From: Alphaproteobacteria bacterium
GTDB lineage: Bacteria; Pseudomonadota; Alphaproteobacteria; Micavibrionales; Micavibrionaceae
Length of the DNA: 64,000 nucleotides
NCBI GenBank assembly: GCA_018000295.1
Contig: JAGNKE010000002.1
Span: 151,501 to 215,500 of the forward strand
Direction of reading: 5' to 3'
Part shown: positions 1-7,811 of the stretch, one piece after another
Layout: the number at the start of each line of letters is the position of its first letter
How positions within the stretch are numbered: the first letter of the stretch is position 1
Notes under the pieces: model-generated
The model's database searches: none
The model's input: only the letters and a program-made list of their open reading frames with translations
Told to the model about the DNA's origin: nothing
Position numbers and translations under genes: made by a program

Positions 1-182
1 GAGTCGCCGTAAACGATGGGGATATTGTCTTTATAACTCTGGGAAAGATTTAAACCGGACGGATCAGAATTTGGAAATGATCGTGACGCGAACGCAGCAA
101 AAACAATTAAGAGAAACAGAACGAGGCCGAATAGAAGCCAACACGCCATACCAAGCAGCCGGTTTCCCGTAACGGCGGACAT
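1..182 (-). CDS. Small membrane-anchored protein, N-terminal part only
   Basis: Reading leftward from the ATG at 182, an open frame runs off the window edge, giving 60 residues of N-terminus. A strong Shine-Dalgarno-like AGGGAGGG lies at 191-198, about 8 nt before the ATG, and decides the start. Residues about 9-29 form one hydrophobic segment (around LLGMACWLLFGLVLFLLIVF) after a short MSAVTGNR head, so the protein is an N-in membrane anchor or has an uncleaved signal. The part after it is polar, with Ser and Asn. It lies 80 nt downstream of tRNA-Ser on the same strand. The family is not recognised and most of the protein is outside the window. Confidence 0.6.
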   Translation of the reverse strand, partial: MSAVTGNRLLGMACWLLFGLVLFLLIVFAAFASRSFPNSDPSGLNLSQSYKDNIPIVYGD

Positions 183-261
183 ACGGCGGACCCTCCCTCT
201 TTCTGTCTCTCATATTTATCGAATTTGGAGGCAAAAGAATAGCATCGCGGACAGAATAAAA

Positions 262-349
262 TGGCGGAGAAGACAGGATTCGAACCTGCGAGGAGTTGCC
301 CCCTACACGCTTTCCAGGCGTGCGCCTTCAACCGCTCGGCCACTTCTCC
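262..349 (-). tRNA. tRNA-Ser (anticodon GGA)
   Basis: On the minus strand the gene starts GGAGAAG at 349-343 and this pairs with CUUCUCC at 272-266, followed by discriminator G and an encoded CCA (264-262). The anticodon loop reads CUGGAAA, giving anticodon GGA for the Ser codon UCC. The long variable arm expected of a serine tRNA is present between the anticodon stem and the GGTTCGAATCC T-arm. The length of 88 nt including CCA fits a class II tRNA. Confidence 0.96.
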
Positions 350-495
350 GTAAGGGAAAACAGGAGTTTTTCCCGATTATTCCATTTCAGAAACCGGACA
401 CTACCTTTATGTGAGTAAAAATTCAACCCGCCTTTTCGTCTGCCCTCGCGATTGTTAAGATGTTCGTTAACTTTTCATGCCAAGATGGTTGAATT

Positions 496-1119
496 ATGCG
501 CAAACTCCTGATCCTGATCGCTTTCCTGCCGCTCGTCGCCGCCGTTGGCCACGATGTCTATCAGTTTATCCAGAATAAGGAAAAGGGCTTCCGCTTCTCC
601 GATGTCGGCTGGCTCTGGGAAAAATACGACCCGCAAAGCCACCAGCAGGTCCGGCAGGAGCTGAACACCCTCATGGAACAGGCCGAGGAAAACCGCGAGC
701 CGGAGATGACCGCCGAACCCATCGAAGAACCCGTACCCCCCGCACCGGCCCCGCTGACCCCCGATCTGCCGCCGCAAACAAAGGAAAACCAGCCCCCTGC
801 TGAGCCGGGAGCCACACAAACCCCCGCCCCGGCCCCGCAAACGCCTGAAGCCCTTGACGATGAGACTGGAAAAGTCAGGGTCATCATAAAGAAAAAGGAC
901 GCCCTGCCGAAAACCACCGAAGTTCTGGGCGGAGCAGCGGGCTTTGCCGCCTTCCTGATGCAGCAAAAGGCCGTAGTCGTAGCCGGCGGCTTCGCCGCCC
1001 TCATGATGCTCCTGATGTGGATTTGCGGGTCAGTGAAGCTCGGCCGCAAAAAGGATATGGATGACGACCTGCTGTCGAACCGCAAAAAGGGCGGCAATTA
1101 CAAATATAGCCGCAAATAA
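496..1119 (+). CDS. Uncharacterised two-segment membrane protein with Pro-rich linker
   Basis: The protein has 207 residues. Residues 1-19 form a hydrophobic N-terminal segment that could be a signal anchor. Residues about 35-70 are charged and predicted helical. Residues about 75-120 are very rich in Pro, Ala, Glu and Thr and look like an extended periplasmic spacer. Residues about 140-175 are strongly hydrophobic with Ala, Gly and Met and form one or two membrane spans. The tail is Lys/Arg/Asp-rich (around DMDDDLLSNRKKGG) and would lie in the cytoplasm. No catalytic motif is visible. It is convergent with the hydrolase at 1124, 4 nt away. No convincing Shine-Dalgarno precedes the ATG at 496. 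The family is unknown; the layout resembles envelope-spanning scaffold proteins, but that is only inference. Confidence 0.7.
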   Translation: MRKLLILIAFLPLVAAVGHDVYQFIQNKEKGFRFSDVGWLWEKYDPQSHQQVRQELNTLMEQAEENREPEMTAEPIEEPVPPAPAPLTPDLPPQTKENQPPAEPGATQTPAPAPQTPEALDDETGKVRVIIKKKDALPKTTEVLGGAAGFAAFLMQQKAVVVAGGFAALMMLLMWICGSVKLGRKKDMDDDLLSNRKKGGNYKYSRK

Positions 1120-1123
1120 CGGT

Positions 1124-1882
1124 CTACTGAACGCAATCGCCCATCGCCGCAACCTCCGCGCAAATCCGCTCAAGGTCTTCGGGCCGCGAAAGCCGGTGTT
1201 CCCCGTCCTCGACATAAACAATCCGCGTCTGCGGCCCTTGAAACTGGCGGGCGATATCCTCCGCCGTCTGCCACGGCACATCCTGATCCAGCCGTCCATG
1301 CAGCAAAGTCACGGGAACGGCGATCGGATGCACCCGGCTCAAAACGCAGCGTTCCCGCCCGTCCACAATCAGCTTTTTCGTAATGACATAGGGCGGCCCA
1401 TAAGCACTCGGAACCTCCACAAACCCTTGCTCCTCGACCTCCTGCCGTTGCGCGTCCGAAAGTTCCCGCTCAATGGCCACTGTAAAATCGGGAGCCGCGG
1501 CAATCCCGACCAACCCCTTCACCCGCTCCGACCGCTCAAGCAGCAGCAGCAAAGAAATCCACCCGCCCATCGAAGACCCGACCAGAACGACATCCCCCGG
1601 CACGACCTGATCCAGAATATCCCGCGCATCCTCAAACCACTGCCCGATGCAGCCCTCGGCGAACCGTCCTTCGGAAACCCCGTGCCCGGAATAATCGAAC
1701 CGCACGAACCCCTGCCCCCGCGCACGGCAATGCGCCTCGAGCGCCAGCGCCTTGCTCCCGCTCATATCCGACCGGAACCCGCCCAGAAACATCACGCAGG
1801 GCAGTCGGCATCCCTCCGCCGCAGGAGAGTAATGATAAGCCAGCGTATCCCGTCCGGGACGGTGAAGATGGCGGGGACTCAT
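1124..1882 (-). CDS. Alpha/beta hydrolase (serine esterase, ABHD10-like)
   Basis: The product of 252 residues has a full alpha/beta-hydrolase layout. The nucleophile elbow is G-S-S-M-G-G at about 101-106. The early strand carries F-L-G-G-F-R-S-D-M-S-G with an oxyanion-hole region, and the F-D-Y-S-G-H-G-V-S loop is typical of ABHD10 or palmitoyl-protein thioesterase-like enzymes. A late H-G-x-x-D segment (LLHGRLDQDVP) supplies the acid and the GEHRL segment supplies the probable catalytic His. It has no signal peptide, so it should be a cytoplasmic esterase or thioesterase acting on small acyl esters. The gene stands alone on the minus strand between two plus-strand genes. The substrate cannot be told from the sequence. 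Confidence 0.85.
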   Translation of the reverse strand: MSPRHLHRPGRDTLAYHYSPAAEGCRLPCVMFLGGFRSDMSGSKALALEAHCRARGQGFVRFDYSGHGVSEGRFAEGCIGQWFEDARDILDQVVPGDVVLVGSSMGGWISLLLLLERSERVKGLVGIAAAPDFTVAIERELSDAQRQEVEEQGFVEVPSAYGPPYVITKKLIVDGRERCVLSRVHPIAVPVTLLHGRLDQDVPWQTAEDIARQFQGPQTRIVYVEDGEHRLSRPEDLERICAEVAAMGDCVQ

Positions 1883-2019
1883 GATCCGTCCTCAGGGTTA
1901 ATCGTGCACAGAAACCGCCTTCCGCAAGGGCGAACCTTGCGTCCGGGCGGCGTTCGCTTTATACATAGACCAGACGCCGGGGGCTTTCCACCCCCCAAAC
2001 CGGAATTGTGTAGAGGACA

Positions 2020-3237
2020 ATGAGCGCCACGCCCTTCGAACCCGTGATCATGCAGATCGTCCCGGAACTTGGCGCTGGCGGCGCTGAACAGGGCTGCATA
2101 GATATTGCCGCGGAACTCGTAAGAGCGGGCGCCAAATCCATCGTGGTCTCCAACGGCGGCTTTCGCATCCCCGAACTGCTGCGCACCGGGGCGCTGCATA
2201 TCAACCTTCCGGTCCACAGCAAAAATCCGGTCATCATGTGGCGCAACATCGCCCGCCTGCAAAAACTGATCCGTCAGCACAAGGTCAATATCGTCCACGC
2301 CCGCAGCCGCGCCCCCGCCTGGAGCGCCTATAAGGCCTGCAAGAATACCGAGGCGCATTTCATCACCACCTGCCACGCGCCCTATAATATCAGCGGCGAG
2401 GCCAAGCGCCTCTATAACCGCTCCATCGCGCAGGGTGAACTCGTCATCGCCATCTCCGATTATGTGGCGGACTATTTACGGAAAAACTACGATCTCGACA
2501 CCGGAAAAATCCGCGTCATCCCCCGCGGCATCCCGATCGAACGGTTCCACCCCACCGCCGTCACACCCGAGCGCCTGATTACCCTCTCCCGCGAACTGCG
2601 GATTCCCGAAGGATCGAACATCATCATGATGCCCGGCCGCCTCACGCGCTGGAAGGGCCACCACGTCCTGATCGACGCGATTGAAAAACTCGACCGCCAG
2701 GATATCTTCTGCGTCATGATCGGCTCCGATCAGGGCCGCAGCGAATACCGCAAGGAACTGGAAGAAGCCATCACAAAAAAAGACCTCGGCAGCAAAATCC
2801 GCATCGTCGATCACTGCAACGATATGCCCGCCGCCTATATGCTCAGCACCGTGGTCGTCTCCGCCTCGACCGACCCCGAAGGCTTCGGTCGCGTCCCCGT
2901 CGAGGCGCAGGCCATGGGCCGCCCGATTGTCGCCACCGATCACGGCGGCGCGCAGGAAACCATCGTCCGCGGCCAGACCGGCTGGCTCGTCCCGCCCAAC
3001 GATGCTCCCGCATTAGCCAAGGCCATCGAAGAAGCGCTGTCCCTGAACCCCATGCAACGCGCCGTGCTCGCCACCCGCTCCATGTCTCACGTCGCGGCGC
3101 ACTTCACCCGCGAAAGAATGGCCGAGTCCACTCTGGGCGTTTACGCCGAATTGCTGCAGGGCCGCCTCCGCAGCCCCATGCGGATCGAACCCTTCGAACA
3201 CTATACCGAAAGCCAGCGCGCCAGAGCGTTCGGATAA
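2020..3237 (+). CDS. Glycosyltransferase family 4 (GT-B fold)
   Basis: The product has 405 residues. The N-terminal Rossmann-like half begins with a GGAEQG loop (residues about 16-22). The C-terminal half holds the donor-binding site, with P-G-R-L-T-R-W-K-G at about 204-212 and the E-x7-E motif inside DPEGFGRVPVEAQAMG at about 286-301. These are standard for retaining GT4 enzymes using nucleotide-sugar donors. There is no membrane segment, so it would act at the inner face of the cytoplasmic membrane, probably in lipopolysaccharide or capsule assembly. A purine-rich GAGGA lies just ahead of the ATG. The stop codon is separated by a single base from the start of the GT9 gene, so the two are co-translated and probably act in the same glycan pathway. 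Confidence 0.9.
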   Translation: MSATPFEPVIMQIVPELGAGGAEQGCIDIAAELVRAGAKSIVVSNGGFRIPELLRTGALHINLPVHSKNPVIMWRNIARLQKLIRQHKVNIVHARSRAPAWSAYKACKNTEAHFITTCHAPYNISGEAKRLYNRSIAQGELVIAISDYVADYLRKNYDLDTGKIRVIPRGIPIERFHPTAVTPERLITLSRELRIPEGSNIIMMPGRLTRWKGHHVLIDAIEKLDRQDIFCVMIGSDQGRSEYRKELEEAITKKDLGSKIRIVDHCNDMPAAYMLSTVVVSASTDPEGFGRVPVEAQAMGRPIVATDHGGAQETIVRGQTGWLVPPNDAPALAKAIEEALSLNPMQRAVLATRSMSHVAAHFTRERMAESTLGVYAELLQGRLRSPMRIEPFEHYTESQRARAFG

Positions 3238-3238
3238 T

Positions 3239-4216
3239 ATGACTCCGACCGACAAAGGCGAGAAGATTCTGGTCATCAAACTGGGTGCACTTGGCGATTT
3301 CATCCAGGCGCTCGGCCCCATGGCCGCCATCCGCCGCACCCATCCACGCGCCCGCATCACCCTCCTGACCACGAAACCCTTTGAAGAATTCGCCCGCCGC
3401 TGCAGCTATTTTGATGAAATCTGGAAGGATGAAAAACCCTCCGCGCTCAATCTCCCGGGCTGGCTGTCCTTGCGAAAAAAACTGCGCGGCGGCCATTTTA
3501 AACGCGTCTACGATTTGCAGAATAACGACCGCACGTCGCTCTACCTGAAACTCTTCGGAAAAAAGCACAGACCGGAATGGGTCGGCGCGGCCCGCGGCGC
3601 CTCGCACCGCAACGCCTCCTCCGACCGCTCGAAGGGCCACGCCATCGACGGACATATTCAAACCCTCGCTCTGGCCGGCATCAACGATATCGCCATCGAC
3701 GATCTCGCATGGATCAAGGAAGACCTGACAGTTTTTAATCTTCCTCCCACCTATATTCTCATGGTTCCGGGTAGCTCACCTCAGCACCCGCACAAACGCT
3801 GGCCTCCTGAAAATTACGCCGCCCTCGCCTCTCTCTTGTCCGAACGGCAAATCCATCCCGTGCTTCTCGGCACGGCGGCGGAAAGCGAAGTGACGGGTAA
3901 AATAAAATCGCTCTGCCCATCGGCCATAGACCTCACCGGGAAAACCACCCTGTTCCAGATCGCGGCGATGGCCAGAAACGCATGTGGAGCGATTGGAAAC
4001 GATACGGGGCCAATCCATTTGATCGCGGCCACGAGCTGCCCCACGCTGGCCTTGTTCTCCGGCTCAAGCCACAAGATCAAACACGCCCCGCAGGGAAAAA
4101 ATGTCGTGATCCTTCAGGAAGAAAAATTATCGGACCTGGACATAAAAACCGTCCGCGCCACAGCAGAAAACCTCTTCAAAACAAAAGAGTTGAAGCCCGA
4201 GAAGAAATCAGGGTAA
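3239..4216 (+). CDS. Glycosyltransferase family 9 (heptosyltransferase-like)
   Basis: The 325-residue protein shows the ADP-heptose:LPS heptosyltransferase pattern. It has an N-terminal K-L-G-A-L-G-D-F loop at about 15-22 that replaces the usual RxGxLGD acceptor-side loop. A mid-chain V-P-G-S-S-P-x-x-P-x-K-R-W-P segment is the donor half's start. The C-terminal G-x-x-G-N-D-T-G-P-I-H motif at about 252-262 binds the sugar nucleotide. It belongs to inner-core LPS assembly in Gram-negative bacteria and would act in the cytoplasm. It follows the GT4 gene after 1 nt, so the pair forms an operon. The specific sugar transferred is not determined. Confidence 0.9.
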   Translation: MTPTDKGEKILVIKLGALGDFIQALGPMAAIRRTHPRARITLLTTKPFEEFARRCSYFDEIWKDEKPSALNLPGWLSLRKKLRGGHFKRVYDLQNNDRTSLYLKLFGKKHRPEWVGAARGASHRNASSDRSKGHAIDGHIQTLALAGINDIAIDDLAWIKEDLTVFNLPPTYILMVPGSSPQHPHKRWPPENYAALASLLSERQIHPVLLGTAAESEVTGKIKSLCPSAIDLTGKTTLFQIAAMARNACGAIGNDTGPIHLIAATSCPTLALFSGSSHKIKHAPQGKNVVILQEEKLSDLDIKTVRATAENLFKTKELKPEKKSG

Positions 4217-4220
4217 GAGA

Positions 4221-4574
4221 TTAAGCGTTCGCGGCCTTGCGCGGCTCGAAAGCCGGAGCGAACTTCTGCTCGCGTTCCTGCGGCGTGTAGATATCGCACA
4301 GGCACTTGAGCAATTCCTTGGTCGCTTCGTTCTGAAGAGAATAGTAAATGGTCTGCGCTTCGCGGCGCGTCCGCACCAGCCTGTCTTTACGCAACCGTGC
4401 CAGATGCTGCGACAAGGCGGACTGGCTCAAGCCCACGATACGCTCCAGCTCACCGACGCTTTTCTCACCCTTGTAGAGTTCGCAGACGATCGTCAGCCGC
4501 TTCTCGTTTGATAACGCTTTCAGAAGACTGACCGCAAGATCAACATTTTCTTCAATATCTTGGACATCCATCAT
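4221..4574 (-). CDS. ArsR/SmtB-family winged-helix regulator (BigR/SqrR-like)
   Basis: The 117-residue protein is a single winged-helix domain. Residues 13-30 carry the LLKALSNEKRL dimer helix and residues 40-66 hold the recognition helix LSQSALSQHLARLRKDRLV. The wing is T-R-R-E-A-Q-T-I-Y-Y-S-L at 69-80. This pattern is that of the BigR/SqrR/YgaV branch, which senses sulfide or persulfide through two Cys. Here Cys31 matches the first sensing Cys by position. The second usual Cys near the C-terminus is not in its place, but Cys91 and Cys93 lie a turn before it. AAGGG precedes the double ATG. Its neighbours give no target: the closest upstream gene on this strand is an SDR. Thiol sensing is inferred, not shown. 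Confidence 0.88.
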   Translation of the reverse strand: MMDVQDIEENVDLAVSLLKALSNEKRLTIVCELYKGEKSVGELERIVGLSQSALSQHLARLRKDRLVRTRREAQTIYYSLQNEATKELLKCLCDIYTPQEREQKFAPAFEPRKAANA

Positions 4575-4687
4575 TTTTTTACCCTTAAGCCACCCTATTC
4601 AATTCAAAATAAACTGCGATAAAAATGAAAAGTGATTGAAATAAAATTACCAATAAACTTGAATGAAAATAATATATGTAAAACAAT

Positions 4688-4713
4688 ATCCCTATCCTCT
4701 TAATTATAGGGAT
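4688..4713 (-). terminator. Probable terminator after the SDR gene
   Basis: ATCCCTAT at 4688-4695 is the reverse complement of ATAGGGAT at 4706-4713 with a 10-nt loop. Read on the minus strand the hairpin is followed by an AT-rich run with TTGTTTT. It lies 37 nt past the stop of the SDR gene and before the ArsR-type gene. The stem is short and AT-containing, so strength is uncertain. Confidence 0.45.
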
Positions 4714-4749
4714 TTAGGGAAAAAATCAAGAGTGCTGAGGAAAACACTG

Positions 4750-5532
4750 CTAAGAACGGGGTTTAGAAGGAGTTTTTCGGGTCAGCAGATGGGCCGCACG
4801 GTCGGGCAAACACGCCAGAATCCGCACCGCCAGCACAACCGGCCATGGAAAGGCGATACGCGTTTTCCCTCGCTCGATCCCCCGGACGATAGCCTGCGCC
4901 GCTGCTTCGGCGGACATCAAAAACGGCATCGGAAAGGGATTACGCTCCGTCATCGCCGATTCCACAAATCCCGGACAAATGACATGAACGCCAACCCCCT
5001 GTTTTCGCAGCGGGCTCACCAGCCCTTCTCCGTAAACCCGCACCGCCGCCTTCGAGGCCGTATAGGCCGGCGCCCCCGGAAAGCCGCGAAACCCGGCCAG
5101 CGAACTCATCAGGGCGATATGCCCCCGCCCGCGTGCGACCATTAACGGCAGAATCGGCTCGACCGTATTCAAAACTCCATACAGGTTGACTCCGAAAACC
5201 TCCCGCACCCGCTGCGGGTCTTCAAGCACCAGCGGCCCCGGCCCCGCCGAAATCCCCGCATTGGCAACCAGAAGGTCAAGAGGAAATTCTTGATCGAACG
5301 TCCGCAGCCAATCAGCCATCCCCTCCCGGTCCGTAACGTCCAGAACGCCCAGACGCACCGCCGCGCCTTTCCCCTCGCAAACTTTTTTCACCGCCTCCAG
5401 CCGCCCCCGATCGCGCCCCGTCAGCCCCAGCGTCATACCCGGCGCGGCATAATAAACGGCCAAGGCCGCCCCGATCCCTCCCGAAGCGCCGGTAATCACG
5501 ATATGTTTCAACTCTTTGGCCCGGATACCCAT
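4750..5532 (-). CDS. Short-chain dehydrogenase/reductase (SDR), classical type
   Basis: From the ATG at 5532 the protein has 260 residues. It has the NAD(P)-binding T-G-A-S-G-G-I-G motif near residues 14-21, the N-A-G-I motif of strand 4, the catalytic Ser in LMSSLAG and the Y-T-A-S-K active-site Tyr/Lys pair. This is a complete classical SDR. A longer frame from 5622 exists but would run into the gmk start region and adds residues unlike an SDR N-terminus, so 5532 is preferred. The C-terminal tail is basic (TRKTPSKPRS) and preceded by a hydrophobic stretch (VVLAVRILACL) that could touch the membrane. It is divergent from gmk. The substrate is unknown. Confidence 0.88.
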   Translation of the reverse strand: MGIRAKELKHIVITGASGGIGAALAVYYAAPGMTLGLTGRDRGRLEAVKKVCEGKGAAVRLGVLDVTDREGMADWLRTFDQEFPLDLLVANAGISAGPGPLVLEDPQRVREVFGVNLYGVLNTVEPILPLMVARGRGHIALMSSLAGFRGFPGAPAYTASKAAVRVYGEGLVSPLRKQGVGVHVICPGFVESAMTERNPFPMPFLMSAEAAAQAIVRGIERGKTRIAFPWPVVLAVRILACLPDRAAHLLTRKTPSKPRS

Positions 5533-5624
5533 AAAAAAACCGCTGCGTGGGAATTGCGTTTCCAGAAATCTAGCGTTAGTTTGAATTCCATCAAAAGCCA
5601 AGCAAAACTTGTTCAGGAGCAACG

Positions 5625-6266
5625 GTGCCCCAAATCCAGCGCAGAGGTCTCATGTATGTGCTCTCCTCCCCCTCCGGGGCCGGAAAGACGACGATCTCCC
5701 GCGCTCTGCTGGCAAAAAACAGCAACCTGACCATGTCCGTCTCCATGACCACCCGCAAGCGCCGCGCCGGGGAAACCCACGGCAAGGATTACTTTTTTGT
5801 CGATCATGACGATTTCCGCGACATGGTCGAAAATGGCGAGATGCTCGAACACGCCAAAGTCTTTGATAATTACTACGGCACGCCGCGAAGGCCCGTAGAG
5901 GACGCTCTGACCGCCGGAAAGGATATCGTCTTCGACATCGACTGGCAGGGCACGCAGCAACTCGCCGAAATCGCCCGCGAAGACCTCGTCACCGTCTTCA
6001 TCCTCCCGCCCAGCCGCACCGAGCTGGAAAAGCGCCTCCGCAACCGCTCCCGCGATACCCGCGAGACGGATGTGGAAATCCGGGGCCGGATGTCAAAGGC
6101 CGCCGATGAAATCTCCCATTATTCCGAATATGATTATGTCATTATTAACGACGACATCGACTACGCCATCACTAGGGCGCAGGTGATTCTCGAATCCGAA
6201 CGCCTGAAACGCAGCCGCATGGTTGGCCTCTCCGACTTTGTGCGCGGCCTGCGGGATGGGTTATGA
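5625..6266 (+). CDS. gmk: Guanylate kinase
   Basis: The enzyme phosphorylates GMP to GDP with ATP in the cytoplasm. The 213-residue product has the P-loop S-S-P-S-G-A-G-K-T-T at about 14-23, the GMP-binding segment S-M-T-T-R-x-x-R-x-G-E with the following K-D-Y-F-F, and the D-I-D-W-Q-G segment of the core. The start is a GTG at 5625 with AGGAG at 5615-5619, five bases before it. The gene is convergent with the unknown gene at 6267 with no gap. In many alphaproteobacteria gmk sits near rsmA and surA, as it does here, though here they lie on the opposite strand. Confidence 0.96.
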   Translation: MPQIQRRGLMYVLSSPSGAGKTTISRALLAKNSNLTMSVSMTTRKRRAGETHGKDYFFVDHDDFRDMVENGEMLEHAKVFDNYYGTPRRPVEDALTAGKDIVFDIDWQGTQQLAEIAREDLVTVFILPPSRTELEKRLRNRSRDTRETDVEIRGRMSKAADEISHYSEYDYVIINDDIDYAITRAQVILESERLKRSRMVGLSDFVRGLRDGL

Positions 6267-6929
6267 TTACAATTCAATCGTCGCCTCCCGCACCGCCGCG
6301 GCATAATTCTCCCGCCCCGGCGCGCTAAGCTCAAGACGGGCGACCATAGCCTCCACAATCGCTGCGTCCTTCTCACTCATCGCCGGCGGGTCGGGGAACT
6401 TGAAATCCCCGAACTCACGCTTGAACTGCGCCTCGGCCTCGGGATTGGGGACATACTGGAAAACCTGCCCGCTGAATGCGTACTGTGCAAACGCATCCTT
6501 GAACCGCAAATGCCCCTCCTTGTCCGCCTCAAGGTCACAGGCCACAAGCCCCCAATGCGCAACGGCGAACTCGGGATGCCCTTCATCCCCGACCACTAGA
6601 AGATGCTGGTGATTCCAGAGCCGCTCCTTCTTGATCGTCTCAAAATCCTCCGCCAGTTCCCGCCGCGAAATATGATGAATCGGGTCCAGATGTTTAAGAT
6701 GCGGAAAGGCATGATGCATTTCATAGACATACTCCGGCGGAATGACCGCCCCCGGCATCTCAACCCGCCCATCCATCAGCGCGAGAATTTTGTTCTCCCC
6801 GCGCACCATCTGCATCGCTTCGTCCCACGATTCGCGCAGAAGCTTGGCTCGCCGGACAAAAAGCACGTCCGGATTCTGATAAACCCAGTAAGGCCGATAG
6901 GGTAATTTCTGATCTCCCGCCCGCTCCAA
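6267..6929 (-). CDS. Uncharacterised soluble protein
   Basis: The frame of 220 residues is not recognised. It starts at a TTG; AGGAG lies six bases ahead of it, and no in-frame ATG occurs before about residue 40, so the TTG start is well supported. The chain has no signal peptide or membrane span. It is rich in aromatic residues and His, with clusters such as Y-R-P-Y-W-V-Y near the N-terminus, H-H-A-F-P-H-L-K-H at about 72-80, H-H-I-S and W-N-H-Q-H-L-L-V-V-G-D-E-G-H in the middle. So many His could mean metal binding, but no known motif fits. It ends directly against gmk on the other strand and lies 55 nt downstream of rsmA, so it may be transcribed with surA-rsmA. Confidence 0.65.
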   Translation of the reverse strand: MERAGDQKLPYRPYWVYQNPDVLFVRRAKLLRESWDEAMQMVRGENKILALMDGRVEMPGAVIPPEYVYEMHHAFPHLKHLDPIHHISRRELAEDFETIKKERLWNHQHLLVVGDEGHPEFAVAHWGLVACDLEADKEGHLRFKDAFAQYAFSGQVFQYVPNPEAEAQFKREFGDFKFPDPPAMSEKDAAIVEAMVARLELSAPGRENYAAAVREATIEL

Positions 6930-6983
6930 GGCCTGCTCCTAATTTTTTACATAAACATTCGTCGCAAAGAATAACCCATGCCT

Positions 6984-7811
6984 CTAACCCAGCGCAAGCC
7001 TGACATAATCATCGACGGCCAGTTCCTCCGCCCGGCTATGCGGATCGATTCCGAGCCTTTCAAAATGCTGCGCGTAATCCTTAAGGCTGCCGCGCAGCAT
7101 TTTCCGCCGCCCCTGAAACGCCAGAGCCGTCACCCGCTCCATCGCGGAAAAATCCGGCTGCCGCCCCTGAAGATTTTTGGGAACAAGACGCACCACAGCC
7201 GACCGCACCTTCGGCGGGGGCGTAAACACGCTGGGCGGCAGCTCAACCAGAACTTTGACATCGCACAGCCACTGGCTGATGATGCCGAGCCGCCCGTAAT
7301 CCTTGCCCCCTGGCCCCGCGCAAATCCGCTGCGCCACCTCCTTCTGGAACATCAGCGCCAGAAAGGAATAGATCTCGCGGTTGGCCCTTAAATCCCTCAG
7401 CCACCGCAGCAAAAGCGGCGTGGCGATATTATACGGTAGATTGGCGATAATCGCGCGCGGCGCTTCGCACAAACGGGGAAGATCGGCTTCAAGCGCATCA
7501 CCCCGCAGGATGCTCAAATCACCAGCCGCAGCATCCTGCAAGCCTTCAAGCGCGGCAACAGCGCGGGGATCAGCCTCGATGGCGATGACCTTCGCAGCCT
7601 CCGAGCGCAGCAAACTCCGCGTAAGCCCCCCCGGTCCCGGCCCGATCTCGATGACATTCAGCCCGTTGAGGCCACCGCACAACCGCACAATTTTATCGGT
7701 GATATTCTGATCGAGTAAAAAATTCTGCCCTAGCGACTTCTTCGCTTGCAACCCGTGCGCGGCGATCACATCGCGAAGCGGCGGCAAGCCGGAAAGATCA
7801 CGACTCGACAC
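6984..7811 (-). CDS. rsmA: 16S rRNA dimethyladenosine transferase (KsgA)
   Basis: The enzyme dimethylates two adjacent adenosines in the 3' terminal helix of 16S rRNA using S-adenosylmethionine. The sequence shows K-K-S-L-G-Q-N-F-L-L-D at the N-terminus, the SAM loop E-I-G-P-G-P-G-G-L-T and the catalytic N-L-P-Y motif, followed by the C-terminal helical domain. I place the start at the GTG at 7811, giving 275 residues, the normal family size; the frame is open further upstream but there it shadows surA. This start overlaps the end of surA by 14 nt and suggests coupled translation. No clear Shine-Dalgarno is seen. pdxA, commonly found between surA and rsmA, is absent. Confidence 0.95.
   Translation of the reverse strand: MSSRDLSGLPPLRDVIAAHGLQAKKSLGQNFLLDQNITDKIVRLCGGLNGLNVIEIGPGPGGLTRSLLRSEAAKVIAIEADPRAVAALEGLQDAAAGDLSILRGDALEADLPRLCEAPRAIIANLPYNIATPLLLRWLRDLRANREIYSFLALMFQKEVAQRICAGPGGKDYGRLGIISQWLCDVKVLVELPPSVFTPPPKVRSAVVRLVPKNLQGRQPDFSAMERVTALAFQGRRKMLRGSLKDYAQHFERLGIDPHSRAEELAVDDYVRLALG

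Noticed and set aside
107..343. Minus-strand frame of 78 codons across tRNA-Ser
   Set aside because: It overlaps the tRNA gene; the real coding start on this strand is the ATG at 182 in another frame.
1061..2023. Plus-strand frame of 320 codons
   Set aside because: It is the mirror of the alpha/beta hydrolase gene, rich in Pro, Arg and His as antisense frames in this genome are.
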